Shown here: positions 37,461-50,310 of the stretch, one piece after another
Layout: each line of letters starts with the position of its first letter
Numbering within the stretch: position 1 is the first letter of the stretch
Source of the DNA: Euonymus europaeus
Taxonomy: Eukaryota > Streptophyta > Magnoliopsida > Celastrales > Celastraceae
DNA length: 64,000 nucleotides
Assembly: GCA_963580455.1 (NCBI GenBank)
Contig: OY756958.1
Coordinates: 23,572,501 to 23,636,500 of the forward strand
Direction of reading: 5' to 3'
The notes under the pieces: generated by a model
The model's input: the letters and a program-made list of their open reading frames with translations, nothing else
Databases searched by the model: none
What the model was told of the DNA's origin: nothing
Program-made: the position numbers and the translations under genes

Positions 37461-37593
37461 AATCCCGTGTCCACGGGTGGTCGGAGTCTGCTGTGAAAAT
37501 TTATATCTATAATCGCTTCGTAAAGCCATTAGAATGTATAATGACGTAGATTTGTTGGGCAACAAAATATACTAAGAGATTATTAAGAAATTT

Positions 37594-37861
37594 GCCCTCG
37601 ACGCATATGGTCCGGCGGTGAGCTGCGGGTGTGACCCTTAAGTGGTAGTAATAGCGTGTCTGTCAACATGCTTTGGAGTTGGAGTTCGAGTCGCGCCAGC
37701 AACACACTCTTGATGCTCAACGTTGATTGGCCGCCCTTTGGTAGGCAGCGTGAAAACTCACATTCCGTTATTGTTAGGTTGCATAACCCGAATCTTATAT
37801 TATACCTCTTGGCCCAGGACAGGATCAGGGTAGGACAGATTCTTGAATCCTGCCCCAATCC
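37594..37861 (+). mobile_element. tRNA-derived SINE with perfect 17-bp target duplication
   Basis: AGATTATTAAGAAATTT occurs at 37577-37593 and 37862-37878. Inside, an A-box-like TGACCCTTAAGTGGTAGTAA and a B-box GGAGTTCGAGTC lie near the left end, followed by a 3' body of about 180 bp without a long poly(A) tail. Confidence 0.8.
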
Positions 37862-37879
37862 AAGATTATTAAGAAATTT

Positions 37880-40800
37880 ATTGACTTCATTTAATATCAG
37901 TAATCTCGATTAAAACATATTTATAATTTTTTAAAAATAATAAAATTTATTTCATGAGTTAAAATATATTGTAATTGAGTCTTTTAAATTCAAAAATATT
38001 CCTATTCTTCTCTATACAAATTATCTATTTTTCTCATTGTCGCATGATTATCTCAGCATCATATATGATCGTACAATCGTAAATTATTTTCTTACAACTT
38101 ATCTTCAATTGATATTACTCTTATCTTACAACTTATATCTAATAATCATAATGTCATTTCTTATTATCTCTCTCATAGACAAGTAATATTAGGTATCATG
38201 TAAAATACAAAGTATCATGTAAAAAAAAAACTATTTTAGTTTCATTTGGATTGGAATTTGAGGTGTAGTTGTCTTAAAGTATGTTTTTATTGAAAATTCA
38301 GTTTGTTTATCTCACTAATTGTAGAATATGATAAATATATAAATTTGAAGAGTTTAATTCTTGTTTTCTGAAAATTTGTTTTTCTATAAATTTTATGAAA
38401 ATTATTTATTACGAATACTATTATACACTATCTTACTAAAAGTGTCAAATTCACCAACCGCATTTAATATCATTTGACAATCCCACCCAAAAGGGGCCAA
38501 ATCCCTCCTCCCACCCTCCCACCTAAGGGTGTGCCGCAATGGACCATGGTTCACATCCCCGTTTGCAGTCCATGACCCACTTAATTACTAATTTATATAT
38601 AATAAAGTCCAATAAGTTGGTCATCATATATGTACACACACAGATATATTGATATATTGGCAGAACAATAGTGGACAGGGGTAGGTAAAGGATGATGACA
38701 TGGGGGAATCACTACAACACCAAAATTTCCCCAACTCCACTTGATGGTGATGATGATTCTTGGCCTACTACTGCATTAGGTATAGGGATGGCAAGTTGTC
38801 TTTGGCATTGTCACCTTCGCTGGTTGGTAAATCACTATCAGTAATATCATAATCAGTTAGGAATTAAAAATCACTTGAAAATGATCTCTATAATGACAAG
38901 CCCTAAAAGTTTGCTGTTGGCTCATGATTGTAGGAGTGAAGATTGAAGGGTTTAGGTGAAATGGATCAGTCTGTTAGTTAATAATTGTATATCATAATAG
39001 GGTCTAATTAGCTGGCAATACATGATTAGTGGGAAATTAAGAGAGAAACGTAGGATATGGAGTTGTTTAATGGATATTAAAGACTGGGATGCCTCACCTG
39101 ATTCAAAGTGGCCAAGGTAAGCAAGCAAGCAATTATGAACTTTTTCAAGATTTTTACCATATATGGACACAAGCACTACAACTAAGTATTTCTGTACATT
39201 ATAAAAGTCAACCTCTGACCTTCCAATTGTATTGTATGAAAGAACAAACTTGATTCTACACTACTGGTCAAAGTGAACCTTAAATGGGAAGAAAACAAAT
39301 AAATTATGTGCATAACTAACTGATTTGACTTTCCCTGGTTTACTATGCCTACAACAAACATTTGACCAAGTACTGACATTGATGTAGAAACTAGAGAGTT
39401 TAATGTTAAAGATGGTTGAGCCGGTATGCTGTGGTTCAGCAACCCTAGCCACCAAGCTAGACTCGCTATAAATGATGCACAATGGAAGAATGAAAGACCA
39501 AAATGGGACTCACCCAAATCACCTATTCCACCATGTGATGAAAGCTAATGATGATGATGAAGAGCAGCTATTAGCTGGAGCCAACGTTTAGTAACTAGCA
39601 AGAGATGAAGACAAGGAAAAGTGTTGGCACTGGATAGCAGTAGTTAGTATCAATTTTCAATCTTTGGTGGCAAAGAAATGATGAAGATGATATATGGTTG
39701 GACAAGCATTCTCAATCATCCATCTAACTTTTCTTTTTCTTTTTTTGCTTTTGCCCATAATGGGATGTCAATGTGCACAAAATGGGACCAAAAAAGGAAT
39801 GCAGTCTTAGGCATGCCAGGGTTTCATTTCTCTTTCCCCATTATTGGGTTCTGCTTACAGTATTCTCAATCTACATTACGGTACCAACCTTATGTATCAG
39901 TCCATAAGCGACTAACTTGTGTCTCTTAACCATCTTCCAATAGCTAACCTGTTCAAAGTAGCTAGGTTGATAAACAAAGTAGCAGCAACAGTATATCTGT
40001 ACAATTCCTAGGCTATGATAGTTAAAAAAACTGATGTTTAATAAGGAATTGATTGCAGAAAAAGAAGTAAACGTAAAGTTCAAACAAGTTGATGAGATAA
40101 TAGAATATATAAGAATGTCTTTATGATTAATTAAGACAAGCACCAACTTTGAAGATGACATCATTCTATTATCTATACATACAAGTATGATTGCTTCGAT
40201 CTATGATAACTTCAATGAGGTCCTAATACAGATGAACTGATGAGGATTTAATAAACTAACTAGCTTGTACTCGTAACAAATAAAACAGATAATTTTAAAA
40301 AATATTATTGGTCATCTTACTACATTTAATTAATTATTTTCCCATCAGAGAAAATGACAAATTAATTCATTTGAACACATTCAGGCATCCCAATTACACT
40401 GTCAAAGCACTCCCCCAAACTCTCAACACTTGAGGCCTCAAATCCCAAGGAATCAAGCTCAAACTTTCTCCATAGTCTCTCAGTGTACCAATCTCAAACA
40501 AGTTCTACGCCCTCGAGCTCTATATTTTTCCACATCATCTTTATGGTCAGTACACTTGCAGTACACACTACACAGTATTGCTGCAATCTATCAAATTTCT
40601 TTAAATGAATCTCTGAGCCTCAAAAGGAACCATTGAGTATCCAGATTTTTACAGTACCGACACATGAAAGAAGGAATTTCAAATAACCATTGCATGCCAG
40701 AGTTGAGAAAAAACTATGCAAGAAATTCAAATTGCGAACCAATTGATTCTCTTGAGATCTCACAAGACTCGAGAAACACCCAAAACTCTCAAGGAACACA

Positions 40801-41380
40801 ATGGCAGTCTTCTGTAAAGCCCAACATAAGTACTGTAGATAGAATAATCCCAAACTACCAAACTCAATCCCATGCCTTCATCGCATTAGTTTACGTTTAG
40901 GGGGAAAAATGAGTGCTTCGATAAGCATCAAAAATTGGGTTGTTGATAACTGCAAAAATGAGTCTTGGTTTTGATCTTTTTGTATTTTTCGAGATTGGAC
41001 AAAAGATAAAAGAGATTTTATGATAATTTTATATAAGGATAATTTAATCAATTTAATTTTTTAAAAAAGTTGTATACAGTGAGTCGAACTTCATGTGCAA
41101 ATTACTGTTCCATATTACTTATTAACAGAGCAACTCCAAGATTGAGCCCGAAATTGTGCATCAGATGAAAGTCATGAACGATAATATGGACCGGCCCATG
41201 ATTCTCTCTTTACGGCAGTAGATCTAGTTGTGTGGTTGAACTGGGATGGGCTTTCTTGATTAGTTGAACCCGAAGACCCGATTTCTTTGAACAGCAACGG
41301 TTCAGGCGTTCAGCTCCATCATTCTTCCAGTGTGCTTGTGTTTGTATTGATCAATCGATTGAAAGAGGGGAAGTAGATGG
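37880..41380. other. Intergenic, no gene recognised
   Basis: AT-rich sequence with many stops. ORFs at 38952-39517 (minus) and 40430-40900 (both strands) overlap each other and have no family motif I recognise. The stretch at 40390-40900 is less AT-rich and could be a decayed gene or retroelement fragment. Confidence 0.45.
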
Positions 41381-41381
41381 C

Positions 41382-44264
41382 ATGAGTGTCCCAGTGTTGT
41401 TCAAACCCACCAGCAGTAAAACCAATCAGTGGAGCAGGACATGTTGAGAAGCTCGGAGGTCTCGACTCGTATGTCAACGGTACTGTTGACTCCCAGTTTG
41501 CGGTCATTCTTGCTGGGCACGATGTGTTTGGTAAAGAAGCTCTTCGTTTCTTTTTTTCGTTCTGTGGCTGTGATATGGGGTTTTCTCAGGATTTGGGGTT
41601 CTGCTTTCTCGGATGTTTTAATCATGATCGCCACCGGTTCTTACGTTTTGCCTTCCACCTCTACAGGATATGAAGCCCCAAAATTGAGGTATCAATCATA
41701 TTCTCCCAGTTTTTCTCTTACCAGCTAATGGGTTTTCAGTTTCGAACTTTGGATAGCATAATTTACTTTGTTAATCTTCCGCTGGAATATGCTTTGTCCC
41801 TCTATCTTTCGATATCTGATTATCTATTGTTCACCTTTTTAGAATTGAAAACTTCTTTTTATTGACATCTTCATTAGATTGGCTCTATATTATGTTGTTA
41901 ATAGTATTTTTTTTTTGTGTGTAATGGATTATCATCTTGTCCGTCATAGACAACTGATGTAGTGCGGGGGCTTGCGGTTCATTGAGCTGTGGACTGTGGA
42001 CTGGATCTGTAGTCAATGCTAACACATATTACTAGCATATTTCCGGATGTTGAGTTCTGATTGATAGCTTTCCGATCCACATATTTTGTCTTGCTCTGCG
42101 ATTCGAGCTGCTGATATTATATATGATTCTTTGATTCTTTCAAACATCTTGGCTGTTTGCGCGTATTTTGCTTTATTCGTATTTATGTACCTTCTCCTGG
42201 GACCTAATGTAGGATTTTTTTTTCGTATCCTGAAGGAAGCTTGCAGCTGCTGGATTGTATGTTGTCGTTCCTGACTACTTTCATGGAGATCCTCTTGTGC
42301 TTAAAAATACTCAGGGGCCATTTCAAGATTGGATGAAAGATCACAGCACAGTTTGTTCTTGGTTTCTGATGCATGACTCTATCTTTATATATGCTTTTAA
42401 AGTATTTGTATATTTAATGCTGTTACGATGGACCACTGTATGATACAATAATTAACTTCTTCAAAGACTTCTCAAATCAGAATTTTATGGGGCCTAGTTT
42501 TAAAATTGAAGTCCACCTGCATATGTGCATAAATGTGTCATATGCAACGTACTTCCCTGTCGGAGTTCAAAATCTTGGTTTTGTTGAAACCACTCTATAT
42601 TGTCATGCAGATAGAAGTTACACCATTTCGCTAAAGGATACCAATGTCCTTTTAGGTTAAGGCATTTGAAGAGACAAAACCTGTTATTGAAGCTTTAAAG
42701 GGTAAAGGTACGTTAAAAATTGTGGCTGCAGGCTTTTGTTGGTGAGGTGAGGTATATAAATTTTGTGCTTCTTCTCCCCAACTGTTTTTAGTAGACACAA
42801 TATCATAATTTTTGCATGTTTGGGAAACTTTTGTGGATCATATAATTTTAATATAGATTCACTCTGAAATGAGAAATCATTATGTTGCACTTCACTGTTG
42901 ATTTGGCTTAATTATCTTTCCCTTCCTTCTCAGCCAAGGTAGTGGTTGAGTACTTGAGTTAGCAAAAACTCAGCTCAATAGCTCATCAAAGCTGCTGTGC
43001 TGTTACATCCTTCATTCGTTACTGAAGATGATATCAAGGGTAATTGGGTAAGAAGCAATAACTCTCCGTTGCTGATTTCTACCTTATTGGTTTGCATCAT
43101 CAGTTTTCAAGTAATCTAAAGAAACCAAATACTACCACCTCAAAGAATTACTAGGAAGTCTGAAAGTGGCCAACAAGTTTTTTTTTTTTTTTTTTGCAAT
43201 CAAAGAACTGACTTTATGAATCTGAAGACATGCCATATCTCCTAACCTAACAGTGTTTTGTAGTCTCAATGATTCTATCACCTAAGGTGGCTAGAAAATG
43301 TCTACCTGAATGTTCCATGTACTGCAATCCTCAAGGATTTATTGCTCTCTTTTTGTGGAGGGTGTGCCTGTAGGATCTGGTGGAATGCAAGTTAGGTGTA
43401 CTCTTGCAAGGTTCAAATGTCAGTTTAAATGACTTATTGTTGTGAATTACCTTCATGGGTTGAGGTTCCCATGTCCTTACTTGGTGCTGAGAATGACGAG
43501 CATTGGCCACCAGCACTCATGAGAAAGATTGAAGAGATCTTAAATGCCAAGTCTGGGGTAAGGGTACTCTGCATCATAGAATAACTGAGTAGTCATTGAA
43601 GCTGACCATAGTTATTACTGTTATCCTTGACAAAAGTTGACCAGGATTGTTAGTGGATTGGGCTTTGATTTGAGAATCATATCATCTTTGTTTCTGTAAC
43701 AGGTCAATAATTATGTAAAGATATTTCGCAAAGCCACTCACGGTTGGACAGTGAGGTACAATATTGAAAATGAAACAGAAGTGAAGAGTGCAGAAGAGGC
43801 TCATCAAATATGTCAAGTGAGGTTAGTATGACAACCTCTTGAGAAGTTTAAAAAAATGTTACCTATTGCTGTATGACATGTGTTTGTTAAATTGGTGAGA
43901 TGTTGGATTCCTTGTTCGAATTTTGTACCTTTTAACAGATGATAAATTTCCCGCTCTGCCTTTTGTCTGTGTCTCTACTACGTTGTGTGTTCCAATTAGG
44001 TTTCTACAAAATTTCTTTGATAGCTCACATACCTGATTGTTGCTGCTCAATCTTTCATAATTCATTATGATCTCAATGCGAGGTTGGGGATGAAATTATC
44101 TGTATATGTACGGTTGTCTACAGGTTGATGGATACGTGAAGGTATTTCCCGAAGTTGCGCATGGTTGGATGGTGAGATGTTATGTCGAAGATGAAGGTGC
44201 AGTGAAGTCTGCCGAGGAAGCCCATCTAAACATGTTGGAGTGGTTTGTCAAATATGTCAAATAA
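41382..44264 (+). pseudogene. Dienelactone hydrolase family pseudogene (tandem copy 1)
   Basis: Exon-like blocks match the intact gene at 46311: 41386-41530 (CCSNPPAVKPISGAGHVEKL), 41667-41688, 42236-42350 (YVVVPDYFHGDP), 42656-42746, 42934-43030, about 43460-43557, 43703-43831 and 44124-44264. Defects: the ATG at 41382 is out of frame with the rest; a TGA at 42743 replaces Gly right after the nucleophile motif GFCW; an insertion shifts exon 5 before LLHPSF; and the acceptor of exon 6 reads TTCATG instead of TTCAG. The last exon is present twice. The first copy ends in HQICQ with an internal deletion; the second has the normal 141 nt and ends EWFVKYVK. Confidence 0.85.
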
Positions 44265-45429
44265 GGGAACTCTTAGGATGTTCAATGCTTTTGTATAGTT
44301 TCTTCTTCAGAACTTTCTTCCGCGCTATGTTTATTTTAATCCAATTTTTACTGATTCAAACATTTAAGAGCATGATGTTTTTCTTTTTTTTGTTATTTTT
44401 TATAATGACATTTCTATTTTTCAATTTTCTTTGCATAGGAAAATATTTTGCTCTAATTATCAATCTTTTTTTTGAAAAAAAATGGGTAGTAGAATGCAAG
44501 TATATGGGTTAATAGAACATATGACCACTCAAAGATTGTTCCATATTCTATTTTCATCACCTAAAAATCAAACGTTTCAACTAAATCACCTAATCTTTTT
44601 ATTTTTGTTTCGACTTCGTCACCAAGATTACAACAATTACGAGCAGTAAACCTGCTTACATGGTGGGTTGACTATGTTGAACTGGAAAATAATTAACCAT
44701 GTTGAAATATTTTTTTCTAAAAAATTATAGCTTGACAAATGACATTAAAGGGGAAAAAAAATGAAATTCAAGGCCCCAAGCAAGTTCCAGTGACTGGAAT
44801 TCTGATTTGGTGAATCAAAGTTTTGCCACTGTCAAGTACAGAAAGCCTGGAGCGTCTCCCATCAATAGGTTCATCACAATTTGTCATCCAAACTATGATG
44901 TGATTATTGCTACTATCAAAAGGCAAGCCAGCAAGTATAGGTGTTGAGAAGAGAAAGAGCAAGCAAGAAAGCAGAGGTAGTTTGTTATAGCTTTAACTTG
45001 ATCACACAGAGACAAATGAAGAGAAAGAAGTGGAGAGTCCTTTTAGGTGTTAAAAAATTGCCATATTTTTTTATAAAAAGTTTGATTTTTCACGTATACA
45101 AGACAACTAAGTAAGAAAGGAATTGAAATTTATTTTTTAATGTCATCTCAGCAATTTCACTGTCCATAAATGTTAAAATCCGTTTAAGTGACGAAGTTGA
45201 AATAAAAATAAAAATAAAAATCCGGTGATTTATTCAAAACGTTTAATTTTTTGGCGATTTCATGTTTTATTAACCAAGTAATGTGATGTACAGCAAGGAG
45301 AAAAGGAGAGGAAGAAATGTTAATCTAAACGACAGTCATTTCAGCCGTTTTGATATTTCCTTATGAGACCACTTTGGCCCATTCTGCTCTTCTTCAGATA
45401 GTGAGTCTAGAGCTGAAGTACCATTACCA
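44264..45429. other. Spacer with one MITE, no gene
   Basis: AT-rich sequence between the hydrolase pseudogene and the S9 fragment. An inverted-repeat element fills 44561-45262; nothing else could be supported. Confidence 0.5.
44561..45262. mobile_element. MITE-like inverted-repeat element, about 700 bp
   Basis: The left arm (CTAAAAATCAAACGTTT, then AAATCACC, TTTTTATTTTTGTTTC, GACTTCGTCAC) is mirrored at 45190-45262 (GTGACGAAGTTG, AAAAATCCGGTGATTTATTC, AAACGTTTAATTTTTTGGCG). Each arm is about 75 bp. Flanks TATTTTCAT and GATTTCATG are only partly alike, so a target duplication is uncertain. Confidence 0.6.
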
Positions 45430-45747
45430 ATGACGGGTTCCATTTCAGCTCTCAGGTCCTTCTCCTTTCTCTCCTTTTCCTCTAAAATTTATCGGAGACC
45501 AAACGACATCATTTTTCCTCTCTCTATTTCACTCGTGCCTAAGCCGGCTAGCCTCACTATCTCTGCGTCGGTGGCTCCGCCTCCACAATTGGAGACGATG
45601 GACCTCAAGAAGCTTGTAAAATCGAGGCTCCCTGGCGGCTTTGCGGTCCAGCCAATCATTGGAAACGGTCGTCGTGAATGCGCTATTGCCCGCGTCGATC
45701 TACAGAAAGGCACCAGGAGAGTAGTCCCCAACTATGGCGATGCCAAG
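45430..45747 (+). pseudogene. RPS9: Plastid 30S ribosomal protein S9 (uS9c) 5' fragment
   Basis: A 106-codon open frame begins MTGSISALRSFSFLSFSS, a Ser-rich plastid transit-peptide-like start. It continues DLKKLVKSRLPGGFAVQ, IIGNGRREC, AIARVDLQKGT and NYGDAK, the N-terminal part of plastid S9. It stops at AAG/GTCTTC, a donor-like border, and nothing downstream resembles the rest (the QYVKVPL, GGGLSGQAQA and KKARKAPQFSKR parts of the family). Several normally conserved residues are changed (RRKC to RREC). It is a 3'-truncated pseudogene rather than a working gene. Confidence 0.75.
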
Positions 45748-46310
45748 GTCTTCTTCGTTGTTAGCGACAGTCTCGGGTTACTGTCTCAACTGAATTTCAT
45801 TAGTCTATTAAAAAATATTTCAGTTTTTTTATTTTATTAGAATATATTTTATGGTATTTTAAAAAATCTTTATTGAAATAAAAATTTATTTAGATTTTAT
45901 AGAGACTTTTTATTTGCTAATTTCCTTTCCAAAAAAAGGGGAAAACAAAACCACACATTTTTATAATGAACCAGAAAGAACAGTCAAAAAAATGTTTTTT
46001 GCATTTTTAGAAAGACACGTGGAATTATTTCTTTGGGGCTTTTGATTGAGAAATAGGAAAGTTGTCTCTAAAAGTATGTTTTTGTATTATATTATATTAA
46101 TGATTACAAAATAAATAAATAAATATTCTTCTACACACGTGTAATGCGTTGGTTACAGTAAAAAAAAATTTAATTTAGTTATATATAATAAAATTGGTTT
46201 CACCACCCTACCCTGTCCTTGCACCGACTCTCCATAATATGTGAAGTAGATCTGCCGATTTTGAGAAACTGAAGAGTGTCTGTCAATTTTCTTACTAAAG
46301 AGCGCTAAGA

Positions 46311-49300
46311 ATGTCTGGACCGGAATGCTGTTCAAACCCACCGACGCTGAACCCAACCAGTGGAGCAGGCCACGTCGAGAAGCTTGGAGGTCTCAACACC
46401 TATGTTGCTGGTCCTGCTGACTCCAACCGCGTTGTTATTCTTATCTCCGATGTTTTTGGTAAAAGCCTTTTCATTTATTGTTCTTCATCTGTCTCTGTGA
46501 TTCTCTTTTCTTCAACATGGATTACTCACTTGGGTTTATCGGCAGTTTGTAAAATGCTTTTTTTCCCCCTTCAATTACAGCGGACAAACCCTAAGAGTAT
46601 TTTTATTTAAGTGGAATTTTTTTGAAATATTGCTGATAATTTGGCGATGGAACCAGATCAATTATGTGTCTTCAATGTTTTTTTGGGTGTTTGTTTGGTA
46701 GATATTGAGTTTGTATTTAACTATTATCAAAATTTGTTTCTGACATTTTTTTCCGTCTTACTATAGGATATGAAGCTCCAAACTTGAGGTATGGTTATTC
46801 AGATTATGATACCTGGACTCGGGTATGGGTGTGTGACCGTGTGTCAGGTTCTTCAAATTGAAAATTTATTGGTATGTAGACACCGTGCAAAAATTGGGTA
46901 CGGGTATGGGATACATCATCTTACTACGAGCCTAGGATTATTATATAAAAATATTAATATTATGTTAGGTTCAATGTAATTTTGTAATGATTTTCTTATT
47001 TTTGATACAATTTTTTATCAAATGAAGTTTAATAAGCTTATCGATTAATAAATAGTTTTCCTATACAATTAATCAATATATATGAATTGCTATATACGAA
47101 AGAAATGGGATAAAGACATAAAATTGTCTCTCGAATTGAGTCTTCACATTTAAAGAATAACTGAATGAGAAGGGGGAAAAACAGAGTGTCCAATTTTTTT
47201 TTGGAGGATCCGACACGGATCCCATACCCATGTCATGTCGTGTATGGCAAGGTATATTGAAGAGTCCCGGTATCAGACTTATTCTCTTTCCGATTTTCTT
47301 CTGTCAGTAGGTGGGTTTTTGGTTTTGTTTTGGTACAATGATATGCTTCACATTTTTTTTTCTTCTTCGCATAGCCAATGGCCTATCTTGTTTCAATCTG
47401 GGTGTGGTGGTTTGACCTAACATTTTATGGAACTTTAGTTGGGAAGTACTTTTTTTCTTTCATTCAGGACATTTTCTTATTACCTGAGAAACATGTAGTC
47501 ATTGCTCATTGGTATTACAATTAACCTCTAACTGATGCCAAGTGATTAGGAATTTATGATTGTCGAGGTTTCGCCAAAGTATTCAGATTTGTTTATCGTT
47601 GTTCATTTGTTACTTTTTGTGATATTCACTATTTCACTTTCTTACCCCAGTAATGCTAAGACCCAAAGGGTTGCAATGTGATGTACCGGGTTGTTGCTAA
47701 AGTTGGCTTTATTTATGTGCTACTTCAATTTCTTAACACTGATCGTAGTTCCCTCCAAAAATTTTGTCTAATTTTTCTAAAGTTTTACATTTATGCAACC
47801 AGTTTATATCGAAGTGAGTCCTTCATTGATCTTCAAGTTCGTAAATAATGGGTCAGCTTTTAGGCTTTTCTGAACCGCTGCTGACTATTTAGGACCAATA
47901 AAGCATTATTCTTCTGCGTAATTTGAATGACTACATGTTGTGCTGACAGCTAGCACTTGTTGCTGTTCAGTTGCTTCAGCCTTATATAATTATATTATAT
48001 ATGAACTATTTGCATTTGCCCTTGGAAAAGAGTTAAAAGGATAAAAAAGAATATGAAGGCTTCAAGTGTTGCATTTTGAAACAGTCGTTATGTCATACAG
48101 AGAGAGTTCATGGTGAATCGTCATACAGGCTGCTTGTTAAATCACTAACTCTTTATGATCAACTATTGGGGTGGCTAACATTACAGTTGTATAGTTAACT
48201 CTCAAGCTTGTGTTGCATCTTGTATTTCTTCCTTCGTTTGATATGCTGAGAGTTATCCTGTGATGTAAATAATGTTAATAGATATATCATGAAGCATTAT
48301 TTTCTGGATGCTGACTGCTGAGTTGCAGATTGCATTCCTCCAGAATTTTGGTTCAGAGAAACTGGAATATAGCTTGCTAGGATATCTTGGTTGTGATATA
48401 TAGTTTGCTAATATCCTATTCTCTAGATATATATATATATATTTTTTTTTTTGCGATCTAATATAAGTTGTTTTTTGCTGTAAAGAAAGCTTGCGGACAA
48501 GGTTGCAGCAGCTGGATTCTATGTGGTGGTTCCAGACTTCTTTTATGGGGACCCCTATGACCAATACAACCCTGAGAGGCCCGTACAAGTTTGGGTAAAA
48601 GACCATGGAACGGTTCGTTCTCGGCTTGTGATACACAACTGAAACTGTTTATACATTTGATGAAACTGGAAGCATTTATGTGTTTGGATTTGCTTAGAGG
48701 GCTTGTGCTTGTATTACTTACCATATATAGAGCCATGATTTATATATTGTCATGTTCAGCTGCTTTTCATACACTGATGCCCACTCATACTACTTACAGG
48801 AAAAAGGGTTAGAAGATGCAAAGCTAGTAGTTGAAGCTTTAAAAAGTAAGGGTGTGTCTGCCATTGGGGCGGCAGGCTTTTGTTGGGGAGGTGAAATTTA
48901 CCTTTTACTGTTATTTCTCCTTTTGTTTTAGTAGTTCCAATACATAATTTCTGAATGTTTACATTTATCTGAGCTCCCAACGTGGAATTGGAATGAATCA
49001 AGACTGGATATAACTTGGTGATTTTATTCCCGACATTTAATAGCTCCATTTGTCATTGCACATGCTTGTTTTGGATAATTTTTGGACAACTCAAATTAGT
49101 TTCTGCTTGGCACATTTCCAATTTATGTATCTTTACTTGCACGCATCTACCCATGCACTGCTGAGTTTGGCTAATGCTTTTTTATTTTGTTTCTTTTAGC
49201 CAAGGTAGTGGTTGAATTGGCGAAGCCTCAGTTTATCCAAGCTGCGTTGATGTTACATCCTTCAATGGTCACTGTAGAGGATATCAAGGGTACGAACTCT

Positions 49301-50310
49301 ATACCATTCCAAACTATATTTATGTTCAGTGGCACATTGGTTTCTTCTTCATCATCATCACCTCCATCATCAGAGCCTTTATGACAAAAATGTTGGGGAA
49401 TGGGCTCTATATGAGAATTAGTAAAAAATTATTACATTAATTCTTGAGGGAGTAAATATCTAACTCGAAATTGGGAGTACCGCAATCATTAATATGCACA
49501 GTTTTCTATTGGTGAAGGATGAGGATTGAGGAAGGTAACCATCCTTGTTTGTTCAGTTTACTTAAGCTGGATTTGGATTAACTTTCAGGTGTTGAGGTTC
49601 CCATTGCTATACTTGGAGCTGAGATTGACAAGTTCGCACCACCAGCTCTCTTGAAACAATTTGAAGAGGTTTTAGCTGCCAAAAACGAGGTAGGGGACAT
49701 TTTTCGCCCTTTTCTAGTTCTAGTTTGTCTGATGACATTGTTTTTGGTGGATCAAGAGTTTCAAGTTGCATCTCCCTAGCAGGGATGTTGGGTTTTAAAA
49801 TTAATGTTTTTGGAAATTGGAAGTAGTTTGATTTGGAAGTCATTTATGGGTTATCAGTAATTAGGTAAAGCCGAAACATAATGATAATGACGATCATCAT
49901 TATCACTGTCCCAAATTGTTTGGCGGCTGGAATCAATAAGAGAAAGCATTCTTCTATGATAGAATTAACATTCTTATTATCATTGTGTTAGGTCTCTTAT
50001 GGATTCATATAACATACTCTAAATTGTTTTAGGTAAGGGCCCGATGATGAGTTGCAGTATACAGTCCCTGTATCAGAAAGTTTCTGTTTGCCATAACTTA
50101 TAAGCATAGTTATTCTTTATTCCAATATTAGTTTGGGGATAGAGATTATGAAACTTTTTCTTATTACAGGTTGAGAGCTATGTCAAGATATTTCCTAAAG
50201 TTTCACATGGCTGGAGCGTGAGATACACTCTTGACGATCCAGCAGTTGTGAGTGCTGCAGAGGAGGCACATCAAAACTTGCTGGAGTGGTTCAGTAAATA
50301 TGTCAAATGA
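46311..50310 (+). CDS. Dienelactone hydrolase family protein (alpha/beta hydrolase)
   Basis: Seven exons: 46311-46458, 46767-46788, 48486-48612, 48800-48890, 49200-49289, 49589-49689, 50170-50310, in frame to 239 aa. Start is MSGPECCSNPPTLNP. The fold is dienelactone hydrolase type. The nucleophile Cys lies in GAAGFCWG (about 121-129), the acid is in LGAEID, and the catalytic His is in KVSHGW near 206. It is very close to plant proteins often labelled endo-1,3;1,4-beta-D-glucanase; that label is inherited from early annotation, and the family suggests a Cys-Asp-His hydrolase with a small lactone or ester substrate. It follows a pseudogene copy about 2 kb upstream, so it is the working member of a tandem duplication. 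The donor of exon 3 (GTTCGT) is non-consensus. Confidence 0.9.
48425..48455 (+). repeat. (AT)n followed by T-run
   Basis: Simple repeat in intron 2 of the hydrolase gene, about 40 bp before the exon 3 acceptor. Confidence 0.8.

Noticed and set aside
38952..39517. Minus-strand ORFs that could be a small gene
   Set aside because: Low-complexity hydrophobic readings in two frames, with no splice-consistent structure or family motif.
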